Shown here one piece after another: positions 46,079-55,425 of a DNA stretch of 64,000 nucleotides (the first letter of the stretch is position 1; each line of letters begins with the position of its first letter). Position numbers and translations under genes: made by a program. The stretch spans positions 40,274-104,273 of the forward strand of contig PMZI01000082.1 in NCBI GenBank assembly GCA_003170475.1. Direction: 5' to 3'. Source of the DNA: Ignavibacteriota bacterium (GTDB lineage: Bacteria > Bacteroidota > Ignavibacteria > UBA10030). Under the pieces are notes generated by a model. The model worked only from the letters and a program-made list of their open reading frames with translations, searched no databases and was not told where the DNA came from.

Positions 46079-48307
46079 TCAGAAATCTATCGTCAACGTC
46101 GCCGTTGGAAAGAACGGCAGCATGTTGGTTTGTTCACCGGTTTTTCGGTCGAAGTAGAAAATGTTTTTCTGGTTGTAAACATTAATGATGTTCACGCCAA
46201 CATTCCCGGTGATCGGGCGGATTGTGAATCGGTAAGAGGCACTCGCGTCCAGCCGGTGATAGGCCGGAAGACGGGAAGCGTTCTTGTCACCAAGAATGAC
46301 GTACGGGTTCCCCGTCTCCCCAAGATACGAACCACGGAAAAGAGTCTGCATGTTGAGGCGGTCATAATAGCCGACTGATTGGGAGAAGGGAAATCCCGAT
46401 CCCAGAGTCCAACGAAGCGTCACATCGAATGCCGGCGCGACATGAAGCACGGACAGCAGATTCAGGTTGTGCCGCCGGTCGTATCGGGGATAGTACGTGA
46501 AGCCATTGGATGTCACCGTCGTCAGGCTAAGCGTATACGCGGCATAGAGATCAACAATGTCGCTGCCGAACCTGATCATGCATTCGACACCATAGGCTTT
46601 CCCCGTCCCTCCGATGTAATCAGGATCAAGAGGCCCAACTTTGTCCCGATTATACAGCACCAGGGATTCATAATTCTTGAAGTAGGTCTCGAAGTTGGTC
46701 GACAATGAAGGAAGGAAGTTTCCTCCAAGACCCAAAACAAAGTGGTCGGCTTGTTCGCTCTTGAGTCCCTCCGGCACCCGGATCCATGCATCAAATACCG
46801 AGATGATGTCATCCTCGTTGTTCACCGTGACAATGCTTTGTGTGAACCGGCCATACGCTGCCTTCGCCTTCCACGTATCCCAAAGCTCATAGCTCACGTT
46901 GATGCGCGGTTGAAGGACCTCAAGACCGCCGCTTCTTTCGAAGAGGCTGCCAAAATCAAAGAACAGACCAACATCAGCACGCAATTTACCCGGTGCAGTT
47001 TGGTAACGGATAGATGCTGAAGCATCGACGAGAGAACTCGTCAACTCGCTCCTGGCGCCGAAACTGTTTGTTGTATTGTAGTCGAGTGTCGGAAAACTGA
47101 AGTCAAATCCGAAGAAAAACAAATCTCCCGAGTCTAAATACGCGGTGGCATTGGCCCGCATCCCTGTTTCAAGGACAGATGTAAATGCGGCAGAGATGGT
47201 CTTGGATTGCTTCGCATCCCGTTCTGCAGTCACACGGCTCTCAAACCCGACAGCCGTGACATACAACCTGTCGTCGATCAATCCACTGGCTGTGAAACCG
47301 GTCGCGCTTGTGCGCCACGAATAGTCTGGTTGATTCGGATCGGAGGATTTGAGGTCGTCTCCGCTCTGAAACGTCTGAAGACTGAACTTCCCCTGGGATT
47401 GTCCGGGTTGAAACATGACCTTCGCGAACCCATCGAAGAAAGACAAGGGGACGTCTTTGTTTAGAAACTTGGTGAAGGTCTGGGAAAAGAGAGATTTCCG
47501 TCCGCTCAAGAGAAACGTCACGTCCTCGCCGACAGGAAAGGGGCCGTCGAGCTGCAGCTTCGAAGAAAGAAAATTGATGTTCGCCCGTCCGGAGATTGAA
47601 TTCGACCCGCCGTCCTTGGTCGTCATGCTGACAACGGACGACAATCTTCCTCCGTAGTCAGCCGGATACGCACCGGTATAGACCTCTGTCGTCTTGACAA
47701 TATCGGGATCGAAGACGCTGAAGATGCCGAACGCATGGTAGGGATTGTAAATGCGCATTCCATCGAGAAGAATAAGATTCTGGTCACCAGCCCCGCCGCG
47801 GACGTAGAATTGAGAGCTCACATCGCTGGTGGAGACAATCCCTGGAAGTATTCCGATTGACCTGAAGATATCTTCCTGGGCCGCCATCGGAACGGCGTGG
47901 ATATCCCGCTGTTCTAGAACGTGCACGCTCGTGTGGATTTCCGTAAGCTCTCGTTTCGCAGTGGCGGTGACCATGACTTCCGACAATTCAACCGGTCTCA
48001 AGGGGAGCCGGAAATTTACAACAACCGGCTGCGTCCCGCGGACCTCTGCGGTTGCCGTGCGAGTAGCGTATCCGACGGAGCTTGCGGCGATGGTGTAGCG
48101 GCCGGGCAAGAGATTTGGGATGAGGTAGAATCCCTGAAGATTGGAACTAGCGCCGCGGTTGAGGCCGACGATGGTCACGTTGGCAAAAGGTATTTTCTCG
48201 CCGGTAGTGCTGTCAGAAACGACACCGCGAAGGTCAACTCCTTGCGCGAGGAGGATGCACGGATACATCACGAGGAATAAAAGACGAGACAAAACTCGGT
48301 CGCTCAT
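46079..48307 (-). CDS. TonB-dependent receptor with carboxypeptidase-like domain
   Basis: A 742-residue outer-membrane receptor. A signal peptide (about 1-22) precedes a carboxypeptidase-regulatory-like domain (LRGVVSDSTTGEKIPFANVTI), the plug (SSQFYVRGGAGDQNLILLDGMRIYNPYH) and a beta-barrel that ends in an aromatic-rich strand. It imports a ligand using the TonB/ExbBD system, which is not in the window. It pairs with the DUF4249 gene and lacks a SusD homologue, so a siderophore or peptide is more likely than a glycan; this is inference. Confidence 0.85.
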   Translation of the reverse strand: MSDRVLSRLLFLVMYPCILLAQGVDLRGVVSDSTTGEKIPFANVTIVGLNRGASSNLQGFYLIPNLLPGRYTIAASSVGYATRTATAEVRGTQPVVVNFRLPLRPVELSEVMVTATAKRELTEIHTSVHVLEQRDIHAVPMAAQEDIFRSIGILPGIVSTSDVSSQFYVRGGAGDQNLILLDGMRIYNPYHAFGIFSVFDPDIVKTTEVYTGAYPADYGGRLSSVVSMTTKDGGSNSISGRANINFLSSKLQLDGPFPVGEDVTFLLSGRKSLFSQTFTKFLNKDVPLSFFDGFAKVMFQPGQSQGKFSLQTFQSGDDLKSSDPNQPDYSWRTSATGFTASGLIDDRLYVTAVGFESRVTAERDAKQSKTISAAFTSVLETGMRANATAYLDSGDLFFFGFDFSFPTLDYNTTNSFGARSELTSSLVDASASIRYQTAPGKLRADVGLFFDFGSLFERSGGLEVLQPRINVSYELWDTWKAKAAYGRFTQSIVTVNNEDDIISVFDAWIRVPEGLKSEQADHFVLGLGGNFLPSLSTNFETYFKNYESLVLYNRDKVGPLDPDYIGGTGKAYGVECMIRFGSDIVDLYAAYTLSLTTVTSNGFTYYPRYDRRHNLNLLSVLHVAPAFDVTLRWTLGSGFPFSQSVGYYDRLNMQTLFRGSYLGETGNPYVILGDKNASRLPAYHRLDASASYRFTIRPITGNVGVNIINVYNQKNIFYFDRKTGEQTNMLPFFPTATLTIDF

Positions 48308-48490
48308 AGGGGAGCTCTGCTGTGACGGCTACGAAAATGGTACGAATAAGCTTTGCGATGGGCAATACCGGAGACCCGGTATGTTTTGTATTTGCCATTT
48401 CTGCAACACAGGTCGTTCGTTTCAACCAATGGCGGAACTTGTCGAGGTGGAAGGTGACGGTCATTGGGAGGATTGGGTCAATCCCATTGC

Positions 48491-48513
48491 AGGGCAGGTT
48501 GTCAACCTGTCCT
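48491..48513. repeat. Near-perfect 23-bp palindrome over a stop codon
   Basis: AGGGCAGGTTG, T, CAACCTGTCCT: one mismatch only. Its right end touches the TAG of the 48512-48910 gene. A related copy is at 45068-45090. Confidence 0.5.
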
Positions 48514-48910
48514 ACAGGTTTCGTTGCACCAGCTTGCCAACAACCACAGCAAGAACCCCAAACACCACACCGCTCACCGTTCCTATGATGGGACCCATGA
48601 TGAGGATTATGGCAGCCGGATGCAAACCCTGAGGCAATGCGTTCAGCGCTTCAACCATCCGTGGATTGTTCGCGAGATATGGAGAGATGAACAGGGCCTG
48701 AACAACTGAGCTGAAGCATCCGGTGAGAATACCGAGGTAGAAGCCATGTAGAAAAAGCTCTTCGCGTGAGCGAATGGAAAATTTCCAGGCTGAATAGACT
48801 CCGATAGAGAGCCAGGCGAGCCATTCACGCCCGCTCGTGAAGCCAAACACGGAGGCGACGCCAAGTGCGATGCCGAGGAGAGAAAGGGAAAGGATGAGTC
48901 GCCAGTTCAT
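48512..48910 (-). CDS. Small integral membrane protein
   Basis: A 132-residue hydrophobic protein with four predicted helices (residues 5-22, 30-45, 55-75, 105-128) and no recognised family. The helices contain small residues, such as ILIMGPIIGTVSGVVFG, giving it the look of a small transporter or DUF4199-like protein, but the assignment is weak. It lies between palindromes at both ends. Confidence 0.5.
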   Translation of the reverse strand: MNWRLILSLSLLGIALGVASVFGFTSGREWLAWLSIGVYSAWKFSIRSREELFLHGFYLGILTGCFSSVVQALFISPYLANNPRMVEALNALPQGLHPAAIILIMGPIIGTVSGVVFGVLAVVVGKLVQRNL

Positions 48911-48920
48911 AGGGTTGGTA

Positions 48921-48967
48921 GATGACCGTCACCTAAATAGGAAAGGCCCGTCAAGGTGACGGTCATC
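48921..48967. repeat. Inverted repeat GATGACCGTCACCT / AGGTGACGGTCATC
   Basis: Perfect 14-bp arms around a 19-base spacer, nine bases from the creatininase stop codon. A third half copy, AGGTGACGGTCATT, is at 48452-48465. It may act as the creatininase terminator or be a repeat. Confidence 0.6.
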
Positions 48968-48975
48968 TCATCCTG

Positions 48976-49743
48976 TTATTCGTACAAATCCTTCGGATTC
49001 GCGGCCGCGAGCTCTTTCAGGAAGTCGCTCACCTTTTGCGTCACTTCTTTGAGGTAGCCCTTTCCTTTGACTGCCGTAGCTCGCTTCGGATTGCCGACAC
49101 CGGTATCCTTCGTAACCTGCGTCCATTGTCTCGGAGTCCACACCCAACGCTCACGAAGTCCCTGGATCTTGAACTTGCGGGCTGCTCCGTCTCCGGCTTC
49201 GTTCAATGGAAGCACGAGATCGGGTGCGATGTTGAGCATGACGCTTGTTTCCATTTCTCCTGCATGGTCGTCGGGCACGGCAAAATGTGCCTTCTGATCG
49301 ATGATCTGCCACCAGTTGATCGTGCAGACAAACATCTCCGGATACTGCAGCGCAATTTCCCTGAGCATCTGCCGGAAATCGTTTCCTCCATGGCTGTTCA
49401 GCACGACGAGTTTCTGAATTCCCTGTCGTGACAATGAATCGACCACATCTTTGAGCAATGTGAACTGCGTGCTTGGATTGATGTTGATGGTGAGCTTGAT
49501 GTCAAGCTGGCCTGTGTTGACGCCGAATGGCACCGTTGGAAGAACGATGACTTTGGCTCCGGCTTCCCAGGCGATCCTTGCAGATTCTGTGGCGACGTAA
49601 TCGGATTCGACATTGTCCGTTCCGTACGGGAGATGATAGTTGTGCGCCTCTGTGGCGCCCCACGGGAGAATGGCGACGGTGTACTTTGTCGATTTAATCG
49701 TCTTCCAGGTAGTCTCAGCAAGTACGTATGGGCGTGTCGGCAT
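48976..49743 (-). CDS. Creatininase-family metal-dependent amidohydrolase
   Basis: A 255-residue protein of the creatininase/MftE family. The metal ligands are evident: ATEAHNYHLPYGTD (Glu, His and Asp), NSHGGND and DDHAGEMETS. It probably opens a cyclic amide or hydrolyses a small peptide; the substrate is unknown. The gene lies between a palindrome and a CGCAAAG-type repeat. AAGGA is only two to three bases before the ATG, so the start is not ideal. Confidence 0.82.
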   Translation of the reverse strand: MPTRPYVLAETTWKTIKSTKYTVAILPWGATEAHNYHLPYGTDNVESDYVATESARIAWEAGAKVIVLPTVPFGVNTGQLDIKLTININPSTQFTLLKDVVDSLSRQGIQKLVVLNSHGGNDFRQMLREIALQYPEMFVCTINWWQIIDQKAHFAVPDDHAGEMETSVMLNIAPDLVLPLNEAGDGAARKFKIQGLRERWVWTPRQWTQVTKDTGVGNPKRATAVKGKGYLKEVTQKVSDFLKELAAANPKDLYE

Positions 49744-49801
49744 AGTCCTTCACAATATATGGATGAGGTAATTGTTCATCAGAGCCCTATTCAAAATACC
49801 C

Positions 49802-49865
49802 CTTGCGTTTCTTGGCGTTCTCAGCGGTTTGATTCAAACCGCAAAGACCGCAGAGTGACGCGAAG
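49802..49865. repeat. CGCAAAG-type inverted repeat
   Basis: The centre GCGGTTTG-ATT-CAAACCGC is a perfect 8-bp hairpin (49824-49842), and outer arms (CTTGCGTTTCTTGGCG and GACGCGAAG) extend it imperfectly. It lies upstream of the creatininase gene and downstream of the GxGYxYP gene. Confidence 0.5.
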
Positions 49866-49926
49866 AAAGATCTGATCCGAAACCGTTCGAGTCTTCTGGA
49901 AATAGCTTATCGTGAGAGCACGACCG

Positions 49927-51996
49927 CTAGTTCTTTTTGCGCTCGAGGAATCTCTCCTCGAACGTTGGTGCCTTTCCTGCAAGCTTTAGAAAAACATCCA
50001 GTGGAACGACTTCAAAGTCGGACCCGAGCCTGCCGAAAATTCCCTTCACTCGTTTGACATCGCTGTATTCCCGAACATGGACGAGGAGGAAATACGGCCG
50101 CTTGCTGTTGATCTTTGCGAGTTCTTCAAGGTCCGCCGCTGCATCCGCTTCTGAAGGCTCGGATGCGAGGTAGTAGTCAAATGAAATAAACGGCTTGCCG
50201 TCCTTTGAGGTGAAGGTGAACGCCGGAGCATAGCCGTTCACGAAGCCAATCGCATTCGGCATGCCTTTGTAATACGCGTCGACGATGTCTCTCGTCAGAT
50301 CCGGGTTGCCTTCAACGGTTGCGCCCTCGGAGTAATCCATGATCTCGAACACGTCCAGATCGAGAACGTCCATGTCCTTTTTCGCTTCCGCGATTAATGG
50401 CGGTAGCAGCTTTGGCGGAACGGCTTTGGGATACATGTAGCCGGGTCCGGAGAGACAGCCAATGAAATAGTCATTCGGTGTCGCCATGGTGTAGAAATAC
50501 TCTGCCATTGCCGGCGCCATCCAGACGTAATTCATGAGCACTTCCCATGCGTATGGGATTTCGCCCCTGCCGGGTTTCAGCCACGCGCCAAGCCCGATGC
50601 CGTCGGTCTGTATGCAAGTGACGTAGACTTTCTTCTCCGGTGTGTAGTCTTTGCCCGGGACCAGATGGTGATTGTTTGTGAACTTGAATCCCGGCGTAAC
50701 CGGCACCTGGCTTGCAAACGAAACATTGGGGAGCGTGTTCAACCCTTCCACACGCAATCCGAAACTCGAAGTCAGCTTCACATGCTCGCGCTCCAGATCT
50801 TTGGCGTAGGAATGCCATCCCATCACCATCGCCATCGGATTCATCTGACTCAGGATCTTTTTGGCCAGTCGATATTCCACCGTGTCGGTTTCTCTGCTGG
50901 AGAGATCATTGAAGAAGACCTGCTTCGCAACTCCAAAATCAGCGACGCCGGGTTTCATCACAGTTCCATGCTCTCCGCCGAGCCAAATGATATAGTCCTT
51001 ATTGCAGCGTGCAAAATACTGGTCATACGCCCACTGATAAATCTGAGCATCCGTTTGGCCGGTAAACTTTCCACGGAAGTCGGCAACCGGTTTAAGGCCG
51101 GCACTCTCCATCATCGGTATCAAGTCCTCGCTCACAACGACGGAGCGCTCGAGGCCGGCGACCGTAAAGGCGACGATGAGCGACGTCCGAACGGATTTGT
51201 CCCATACCACATACCCTTGAACATGTTTCTTCAGTGCCTGCAGAGCGGCCTGGGGAGTCCGAAGTTCGGTGAACGTGAAATTCTTTTTCTCTTTGTAGAA
51301 GTTGAACACCGAATTCACATACGTGAAATCCCAATTGTCCGGATAGAGCAGATAGAGGCGTGGAGCATCGATGTTCGCAAGCCCTTGCAGACTGATGAGG
51401 AAGGCTTGTGTGCCGAGTTTCCCCTGCACCTGCCAGTTATCCTCAAGTCGGATATAGTACGATTCTCGGTAACCCGCCTTCTTCAAGATGTATTTCACAG
51501 GCGGACCTGTTGTGCGGGTGGACCGATTCACCGTGTACGTCAGGGTCTCCTTGTCGCTCGAGAGCTCGTAAAGATGCGTTGCATGGATGGGGCTCATCCC
51601 TTGAGATCCATGGATGGAATATGATTCGTCGAGCTTCAGGACCTTGCCCTGCTGTTCCCAGGAAGCCTTGATTTGTCTCGATCCATTGACCGGCATCATC
51701 AGCCCCATGAAGACATTGCTCGGCCAAACTCGCTGATGAATGGCCACGGTATTGGTAACTCCACCCAATTTGAGGGCGAGTGAGTCCATGAAAAAACGAG
51801 CACCTCCCCATTTCTGCAGAAGCGTAACGCCGGATGGCTGCTGGCTAAACTCAACAGACATCGATGCAAAAAGCGCAATGTCGTGACTCGCCTGCGGCAC
51901 CACCACCCACTTGCCATTGAAAGCGGGGTCTCCCTGGCTCGCCGCGAGAATGGGGAAGAGAAGGAATATCAGGGGAACGAAGAATCTTGTTTTCAT
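49927..51996 (-). CDS. Secreted GxGYxYP-domain protein with N-terminal lipocalin-like domain
   Basis: A 689-residue exported protein: signal peptide (1-20), an N-terminal beta-rich domain (about 25-170; FNGKWVVVPQASHDIALF...) that resembles a lipocalin-like fold, and the GxGYxYP domain (about 180-689) with the signature CLSGPGYMYPKAV. The family has been proposed as a carbohydrate-active enzyme, but its activity is unproven. AGGGAG precedes the ATG. The gene lies with creatininase and a sigma-like gene, which has no obvious functional meaning. Confidence 0.75.
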   Translation of the reverse strand: MKTRFFVPLIFLLFPILAASQGDPAFNGKWVVVPQASHDIALFASMSVEFSQQPSGVTLLQKWGGARFFMDSLALKLGGVTNTVAIHQRVWPSNVFMGLMMPVNGSRQIKASWEQQGKVLKLDESYSIHGSQGMSPIHATHLYELSSDKETLTYTVNRSTRTTGPPVKYILKKAGYRESYYIRLEDNWQVQGKLGTQAFLISLQGLANIDAPRLYLLYPDNWDFTYVNSVFNFYKEKKNFTFTELRTPQAALQALKKHVQGYVVWDKSVRTSLIVAFTVAGLERSVVVSEDLIPMMESAGLKPVADFRGKFTGQTDAQIYQWAYDQYFARCNKDYIIWLGGEHGTVMKPGVADFGVAKQVFFNDLSSRETDTVEYRLAKKILSQMNPMAMVMGWHSYAKDLEREHVKLTSSFGLRVEGLNTLPNVSFASQVPVTPGFKFTNNHHLVPGKDYTPEKKVYVTCIQTDGIGLGAWLKPGRGEIPYAWEVLMNYVWMAPAMAEYFYTMATPNDYFIGCLSGPGYMYPKAVPPKLLPPLIAEAKKDMDVLDLDVFEIMDYSEGATVEGNPDLTRDIVDAYYKGMPNAIGFVNGYAPAFTFTSKDGKPFISFDYYLASEPSEADAAADLEELAKINSKRPYFLLVHVREYSDVKRVKGIFGRLGSDFEVVPLDVFLKLAGKAPTFEERFLERKKN

Positions 51997-52079
51997 TTTG
52001 TTAACTCCCTATGCAAAGTTGCTGGATACAGATCATGAGGTCGGTGCAAAACGTCGTCGCTTGAGCCGATTATTTCGGG

Positions 52080-52799
52080 TCAAGCGGGACTCGGAGCGTT
52101 GCCAAATAAGAGGCGGACTTCCTTTCGAAACTCAGCAGTGGAGGTGGTCAGGGATTGTATGAGATCGGTGACGATACCCTGATACATTGCCCTCGTCTCT
52201 TTGAGATAACTTGTGGCGATCTCGGGCGGGACAGAAAGCTCCTTCGCGAGATCATCGAGGGAAAGCTGATCGCTCGTCCCGCTCCCCTGGAGATCGTGCC
52301 GGAGGAACAGGAAAAACTGAACCGTCTTTCCCTGAAGCTGCAGCTTGCCGTACAGCTCTTCAACGGCGAGAGTGAAGATGTTCCGCAACCATTCGCTTTC
52401 GAAGTACTCCTCCGCCGATTGGGAAGAATCTCTTTGTTCGGTTCTGAATTCTTCGTCAGCCAGGGAGAAATCGATTGGGAGTGATGAGGGGTCGGTCGGC
52501 GATGTCTTCTGACGGGTGACAAACTCGTCAAGTTTTGCTCTCAAATACGCGCGAATGGGAGATTTACTGCCGTCGAACTGATCAAGGAATCCTTTTTCCT
52601 GCACATCGGCCAGGAAGCTCTGCATCATCGCTTCGGCGTCCGAGGAAGCCACTGCGTATCGAAGCCGGAGATACTTATACAACACCTTCCAGTGAGTTGC
52701 GATAATATGCTCGATGGCACCCAACCGGTCCTTCTCGTTGCCGAATTGAGCAGTGATGACGACGGACGAATAGTCGGTTGGGGGATCGCCGGTGGGCAT
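52080..52799 (-). CDS. Sigma-70-like or helical regulator protein
   Basis: A 239-residue protein with two helical regions: an N-terminal part (about 30-95: THWKVLYKYLRLRYAVASSDAEAMMQSF) that resembles sigma region 2 and a C-terminal part (about 175-215: SLDDLAKELSVPPEIATSYLKETRAM) that has the helix-turn-helix pattern of sigma region 4. The middle is longer than in ECF factors. It may be a divergent sigma factor that controls the neighbouring GxGYxYP gene; this is uncertain. Confidence 0.45.
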   Translation of the reverse strand: MPTGDPPTDYSSVVITAQFGNEKDRLGAIEHIIATHWKVLYKYLRLRYAVASSDAEAMMQSFLADVQEKGFLDQFDGSKSPIRAYLRAKLDEFVTRQKTSPTDPSSLPIDFSLADEEFRTEQRDSSQSAEEYFESEWLRNIFTLAVEELYGKLQLQGKTVQFFLFLRHDLQGSGTSDQLSLDDLAKELSVPPEIATSYLKETRAMYQGIVTDLIQSLTTSTAEFRKEVRLLFGNAPSPA

Positions 52800-52962
52800 T
52801 TCGGAGTGAGCCTTTCTTAGGAATCAGCGTGTTCTTCCTGATGAAGGTACACACCGTTGCCTCTAGATGCAACCTTGAAAGAACAGGATTGATGAGAGGG
52901 GGGGCATCGGATTATAGGACAGCTGCTTGAGAATCGGGTGATCGGGTCAGCGCGCCATCGCG

Positions 52963-53322
52963 TCAACGATTTGCTTTGGCGGTACGAAGCGAAGCAGCAA
53001 AGATGGCGAGCAACTCATTCGCTTCAACCAAAAGAGTCTCGATCTCCTTTTTTCGAACAATCTCTGCGTCGATCAGTAGCTCAAGCCAAAACACGGTTTC
53101 ATCTGCTTCTTCGACCACCATACTGATTTTTGAGATGAACTCTGCGCGTGATCGGGCTCTTCCGGCCGCACGGTAATTTGCAGCGACTGATGTTGCGGAT
53201 CGAAGAAGTTGCCGGCCGATCACTCTGGCTTCCTCTGTTCTTGGGAGAAGCCGGAAGAACTTGACGACCGACACTGCAAATTGCTTCGATCGATCCCGAA
53301 GAGCTTCAGGTTTTGTAAACAC
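52963..53322 (-). CDS. Four-helix-bundle protein (23S rRNA-IVP type)
   Basis: A 119-residue four-helix protein of the S23/IVP family: LLRSATSVAANYRAAGRARSRAEFISKISMVVEEADETVFWLELL. The family was first seen as open frames in 23S rRNA intervening sequences, and later widely in Bacteroidota genomes as standalone genes. The gene is flanked by short CCGATG/GATCGG-like repeats at 52920-52960 and 53330-53460. Function unknown. Confidence 0.85.
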   Translation of the reverse strand: MFTKPEALRDRSKQFAVSVVKFFRLLPRTEEARVIGRQLLRSATSVAANYRAAGRARSRAEFISKISMVVEEADETVFWLELLIDAEIVRKKEIETLLVEANELLAIFAASLRTAKANR

Positions 53323-53329
53323 GTTCGTT

Positions 53330-53460
53330 TTCCGTTAGACTCTCGATTCAACAACTACGGATCTTCAAGTCATCCGATGAATCGATTCTTCGATGTACCG
53401 ATGTTTCAATGGCCCGATGTCCTGATCACCAGATGGCCCGATCAATCGGTCCCTCTTGGA
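53330..53460. repeat. CCGATG-rich short tandem-like segment
   Basis: The segment holds spaced, degenerate copies of CCGATG or CGATG separated by about 8-12 bases (CATCCGATGAATCG, TTCGATG, TACCGATG, GCCCGATG, GCCCGATCAATCGG). It is typical of the vicinity of four-helix-bundle genes, but the function is unknown. Confidence 0.45.
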
Positions 53461-53469
53461 TCATCCCTG

Positions 53470-54210
53470 CTACAACAATTCCTTCAGCTTCTCGTAGCCC
53501 GTTCTGCTTACCTGCAACTGTGTTCCATCCTTCAGGATCGCCATTCGGCTGTCCTTGGCGTAGAGCTCGAGGCGGGCGAGCCGGTCGACATTCAGAATAT
53601 ACGACCGGTGGATGCGAACGAACCGTTTTGGATCGAGGAGCGATTCGAGGTCAGCGAGCCGCTGCTTCTTCAGATGAGATTTTCCGTCAGATTTGATTGC
53701 AACGTAGTCGTCCTGCGCTTCGATGTAGTCGATTTTGCCAGTAGGAATGACGAAGACTTTTGAGCCGTCCCGAACGAGGACGCGTTCGAGCGGTTCATCT
53801 TTCGTCCTTACCGATTGAATGATCTCTTGCTGTGGAGTGAAGAGATCCTTTTCGAGTTTTTCCTTTGCCCTCTCAAGCGCCTCATCGAAACGCTCGCGGC
53901 TGAAGGGCTTCAGGAGATAATCGATGGCGTGAACCTCGAATGCTTTCACGGCGTACTGTTCGTATGCCGTGACGAAAATGACCGTGAGATCGGTCTCGAT
54001 GAGTTCCAGAACTTCAAAGCCGTTGAGCTTTGGCATCTGAACGTCGAGAAACACAATGTCCGGCTTGAGTTCGGTGATCGCCTTGACCGCTTCGAAGCCA
54101 TTCGAACATTCTGCCTCGATCACGACTTCCGGATGATCCTCGAGGTACTCGCGGATGATGCTTCGGGCGAGTTCTTCGTCATCAACAATGATCGTTCGAA
54201 GAGATTTCAT
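53470..54210 (-). CDS. LytTR-family response regulator
   Basis: A 246-residue response regulator. The receiver domain has the acidic pair DDEE (10-13), phospho-accepting Asp56 in FLDVQMPK and the Lys of LLKPFSRERF, followed by a LytTR DNA-binding domain (about 145-246; RVLVRDGSKVFVIPTGKIDYIEAQDDY ... RIHRSYILNVDRL). It binds direct repeats in target promoters. Its gene is the last in the four-gene envelope-signalling operon after the LytS-type kinase. Confidence 0.93.
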   Translation of the reverse strand: MKSLRTIIVDDEELARSIIREYLEDHPEVVIEAECSNGFEAVKAITELKPDIVFLDVQMPKLNGFEVLELIETDLTVIFVTAYEQYAVKAFEVHAIDYLLKPFSRERFDEALERAKEKLEKDLFTPQQEIIQSVRTKDEPLERVLVRDGSKVFVIPTGKIDYIEAQDDYVAIKSDGKSHLKKQRLADLESLLDPKRFVRIHRSYILNVDRLARLELYAKDSRMAILKDGTQLQVSRTGYEKLKELL

Positions 54211-54300
54211 AGCTCACGAAAGATACGAAAAGCGCGGGACTTTCAATAACCCATTCCTTGACAGAGGGGTCTCACTGGTGATCATGGACTGAGGTGTACT

Positions 54301-55422
54301 TCAGGCCGGCAGGTTTTCTGAGACCTTGACGGTGGTGGTGGCGGAGCTTCGTGAGTGGAAGTCGCGGCTTGTTTGAGCGGGGAGCCAGAGGTTCACACGG
54401 AAGATGCCGTTGCTTTCTTCTGTTTGAAGCTGCGCGTCATCTTTGTAGATCGCCCGGAGACGCTTGGAAACGTTTTCCAACCCCAATCCTCCTTTGCGAT
54501 TGTGGGGGCGATCAGGATCGACAGGATTCTCGATGCGAACATGGAGGACACTGCCGCGCCATGATGCTTCGATCGTGATTGTTCCGCCATGGAGGATATG
54601 GGCAATTCCATGGTGAACGGCGTTTTCAATCAGCGGCTGGAGAATCAGAGGAGGGGTGAGGCAATCTTTGCAGACTTCCTCGACATTCTGCATGATTTGG
54701 AGCCGCGACCCGTATCGAATCTGCTCGATCTCCAGAAAGTTGAGGGACATCGAGATTTCTTCTTCGAGTCGGATCATTTCCTGTGCGCCGAGACGCAGAC
54801 TCTTCCGGAGAAAATCCGCAAGGCGAAGAGTCATTGCTCGAACCGCGGCGGGATCCTGCGTGGCAAGTGCGCTGATGGAATTCAGACTATTGAACAGGAA
54901 GTGCGGATTGATCTGAGCCCGGAGCGCCTTCAGTTCGGCTTCCTGTGCGAAGATGCGCGACTGAAGTTCCCGTTGTTCAGATTCTTTCGAGGCTTCGAAT
55001 GTGGCGATGAGGTAGTGAACGGCAACGGTGAGCCCATAAAGAATGTTGCCGACTCCGATCAGCAAGGGGGCTTTGGTCAAGACCCTGGAGCGGAATGTCG
55101 TAAGGACGAGCGCCCGTTCAAGAATTACCACCCAACCGCTGGCGATCAAAATCCAGAGAAGGATTGTGAGCGTTGCTGCCATCGTCTGCACGACGATGAC
55201 CTGCGCCAGACTGGATTTCTGAAGTGGATAGACGCGGCAGACATACCAACTGGAAAGGCAGATACCGCTATACACCAGTGTCAGCGGAACTGCGAGAGAC
55301 AGCGCTTCCGTCCACGAAAAATCGTGTGGCAACGCGAGGACTGCAGCCAGCATGACGCCAAAGATCAACCAGCAGAGCAGGTAGACGCTGATTCGTTCCT
55401 GATATGCAAGAATGGGATGCAT
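54301..55422 (-). CDS. LytS-type sensor histidine kinase
   Basis: A 373-residue kinase with four predicted N-terminal helices (about 15-150) and a His_kinase domain: the phosphorylated His in LRAQINPHFLFNSLNSISA (about 180) and the ATPase lid motifs PLIENAVHHGI and GLGLENVSKRL. There is no large extracellular sensor, so it senses through the membrane or through the two partner membrane proteins. It ends 90 bp before the LytTR regulator and starts three bases after the LiaF-like gene. Confidence 0.92.
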   Translation of the reverse strand: MHPILAYQERISVYLLCWLIFGVMLAAVLALPHDFSWTEALSLAVPLTLVYSGICLSSWYVCRVYPLQKSSLAQVIVVQTMAATLTILLWILIASGWVVILERALVLTTFRSRVLTKAPLLIGVGNILYGLTVAVHYLIATFEASKESEQRELQSRIFAQEAELKALRAQINPHFLFNSLNSISALATQDPAAVRAMTLRLADFLRKSLRLGAQEMIRLEEEISMSLNFLEIEQIRYGSRLQIMQNVEEVCKDCLTPPLILQPLIENAVHHGIAHILHGGTITIEASWRGSVLHVRIENPVDPDRPHNRKGGLGLENVSKRLRAIYKDDAQLQTEESNGIFRVNLWLPAQTSRDFHSRSSATTTVKVSENLPA

Positions 55423-55425
55423 GCG

